From positions 1 to 6,079 of the forward strand of contig QOAB01000004.1 of NCBI GenBank assembly GCA_003978285.1: a stretch of DNA of 6,079 nucleotides, read 5' to 3'. The notes under the pieces were generated by a model. It was not told where the DNA came from and ran no database searches. It saw nothing but the letters and a program-made list of their open reading frames with translations. The translations under genes were made by a program, and so were the position numbers. Shown piece by piece: positions 5,859 through 6,079 of this stretch (positions are counted from its first letter, which is position 1; each line of letters opens with the position of its first letter). The stretch is from Candidatus Thioglobus sp. (GTDB lineage Bacteria > Pseudomonadota > Gammaproteobacteria > PS1 > Thioglobaceae).

Positions 5859-6079
5859 TTAAATACCACAATTGTCTATTTTATTCGACTTAAGTAGTGC
5901 AGCAACACTTGGAGCCTTGCCTCGAAATTCGATATATTGATCCATAAAATCCAGACTTCCGCCAACTTCTAGGATATAGTGCATAAAATCTAGGGAGGCT
6001 TTGGAGCCGATACCGCCATTTGATTTAACAAAGTCATAGGCGTCAGCCGCCAGAACTTCTGCCCATTTATAACTAAAAT
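5859..6079 (-). CDS. M3 family metallopeptidase (oligopeptidase A/PrlC-like), C-terminal end
   Basis: Only the last 72 residues are in the window, entering from the right edge in frame and ending at TAA 5859-5861. They read FSYKWAEVLAADAYDF, then ILEVGGSLDFMDQYIEFRGKAP split by a short linker, then PSVAALLKSNKIDNCGI. The order Y-S-Y-x-W-A-x-V-L-A-A-D-A, then GGS-x-D-x-M and FRG-x-x-PSV-x-x-LL is the C-terminal signature of thimet-type M3 zinc oligopeptidases such as OpdA/PrlC and Dcp. These are cytoplasmic enzymes degrading short peptides, including signal-peptide fragments. The HEXXH zinc site lies outside the window. The tail after LL is a few residues longer than the usual RHxGL-type ending. 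No terminator follows, so transcription may read into the cytochrome gene 106 bases away. I favour OpdA/PrlC over Dcp but cannot separate them from this piece. Confidence 0.85.
   Translation of the reverse strand, partial: FSYKWAEVLAADAYDFVKSNGGIGSKASLDFMHYILEVGGSLDFMDQYIEFRGKAPSVAALLKSNKIDNCGI

Overview
The window is about 6 kb of ordinary bacterial chromosome with an AT-leaning base composition. ParE, AcpP and FabF closely match enterobacterial versions as I remember them. That, plus an M3 oligopeptidase and a periplasmic multihaem cytochrome, points to a gammaproteobacterium. The AT bias, short intergenic gaps and respiratory cytochrome would suit a marine sulfur-oxidising lineage such as SUP05/Thioglobus or a relative, but that placement is inference from general resemblance, not a search.

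Plus strand (1-4707): the 3' end of groEL (chaperonin) closes with a strong intrinsic terminator. Its U-tract runs directly into an extended -10 promoter for parE (topoisomerase IV subunit B). parE overlaps queC (preQ0 synthase, for queuosine) by 8 bases. After a 75-base leader comes acpP (acyl carrier protein), then a terminator-like hairpin, then fabF (beta-ketoacyl-ACP synthase II). AcpP is the substrate carrier for FabF, so this pair is a functional fatty-acid synthesis unit. fabD and fabG, the usual upstream partners, are absent here and replaced by parE-queC.

Minus strand (4710-6079): a 71-aa single-pass membrane or exported protein of unknown function converges on fabF with a 2-base gap. 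Upstream of it are a strong terminator and a tetrahaem c-type cytochrome gene. Upstream again is the C-terminal end of an M3 metallopeptidase (oligopeptidase A/PrlC-like) that runs off the window.

There are no tRNA or rRNA genes, CRISPR arrays, insertion sequences or phage genes, and I do not see a novel multigene system. The points most worth checking are an apparent one-base frameshift in the cytochrome signal peptide, the terminator-promoter fusion before parE, a six-codon leader ORF before acpP, and the GroEL C-terminus lacking the usual Gly-Gly-Met tail. No stretch over 300 bases lacks a gene.
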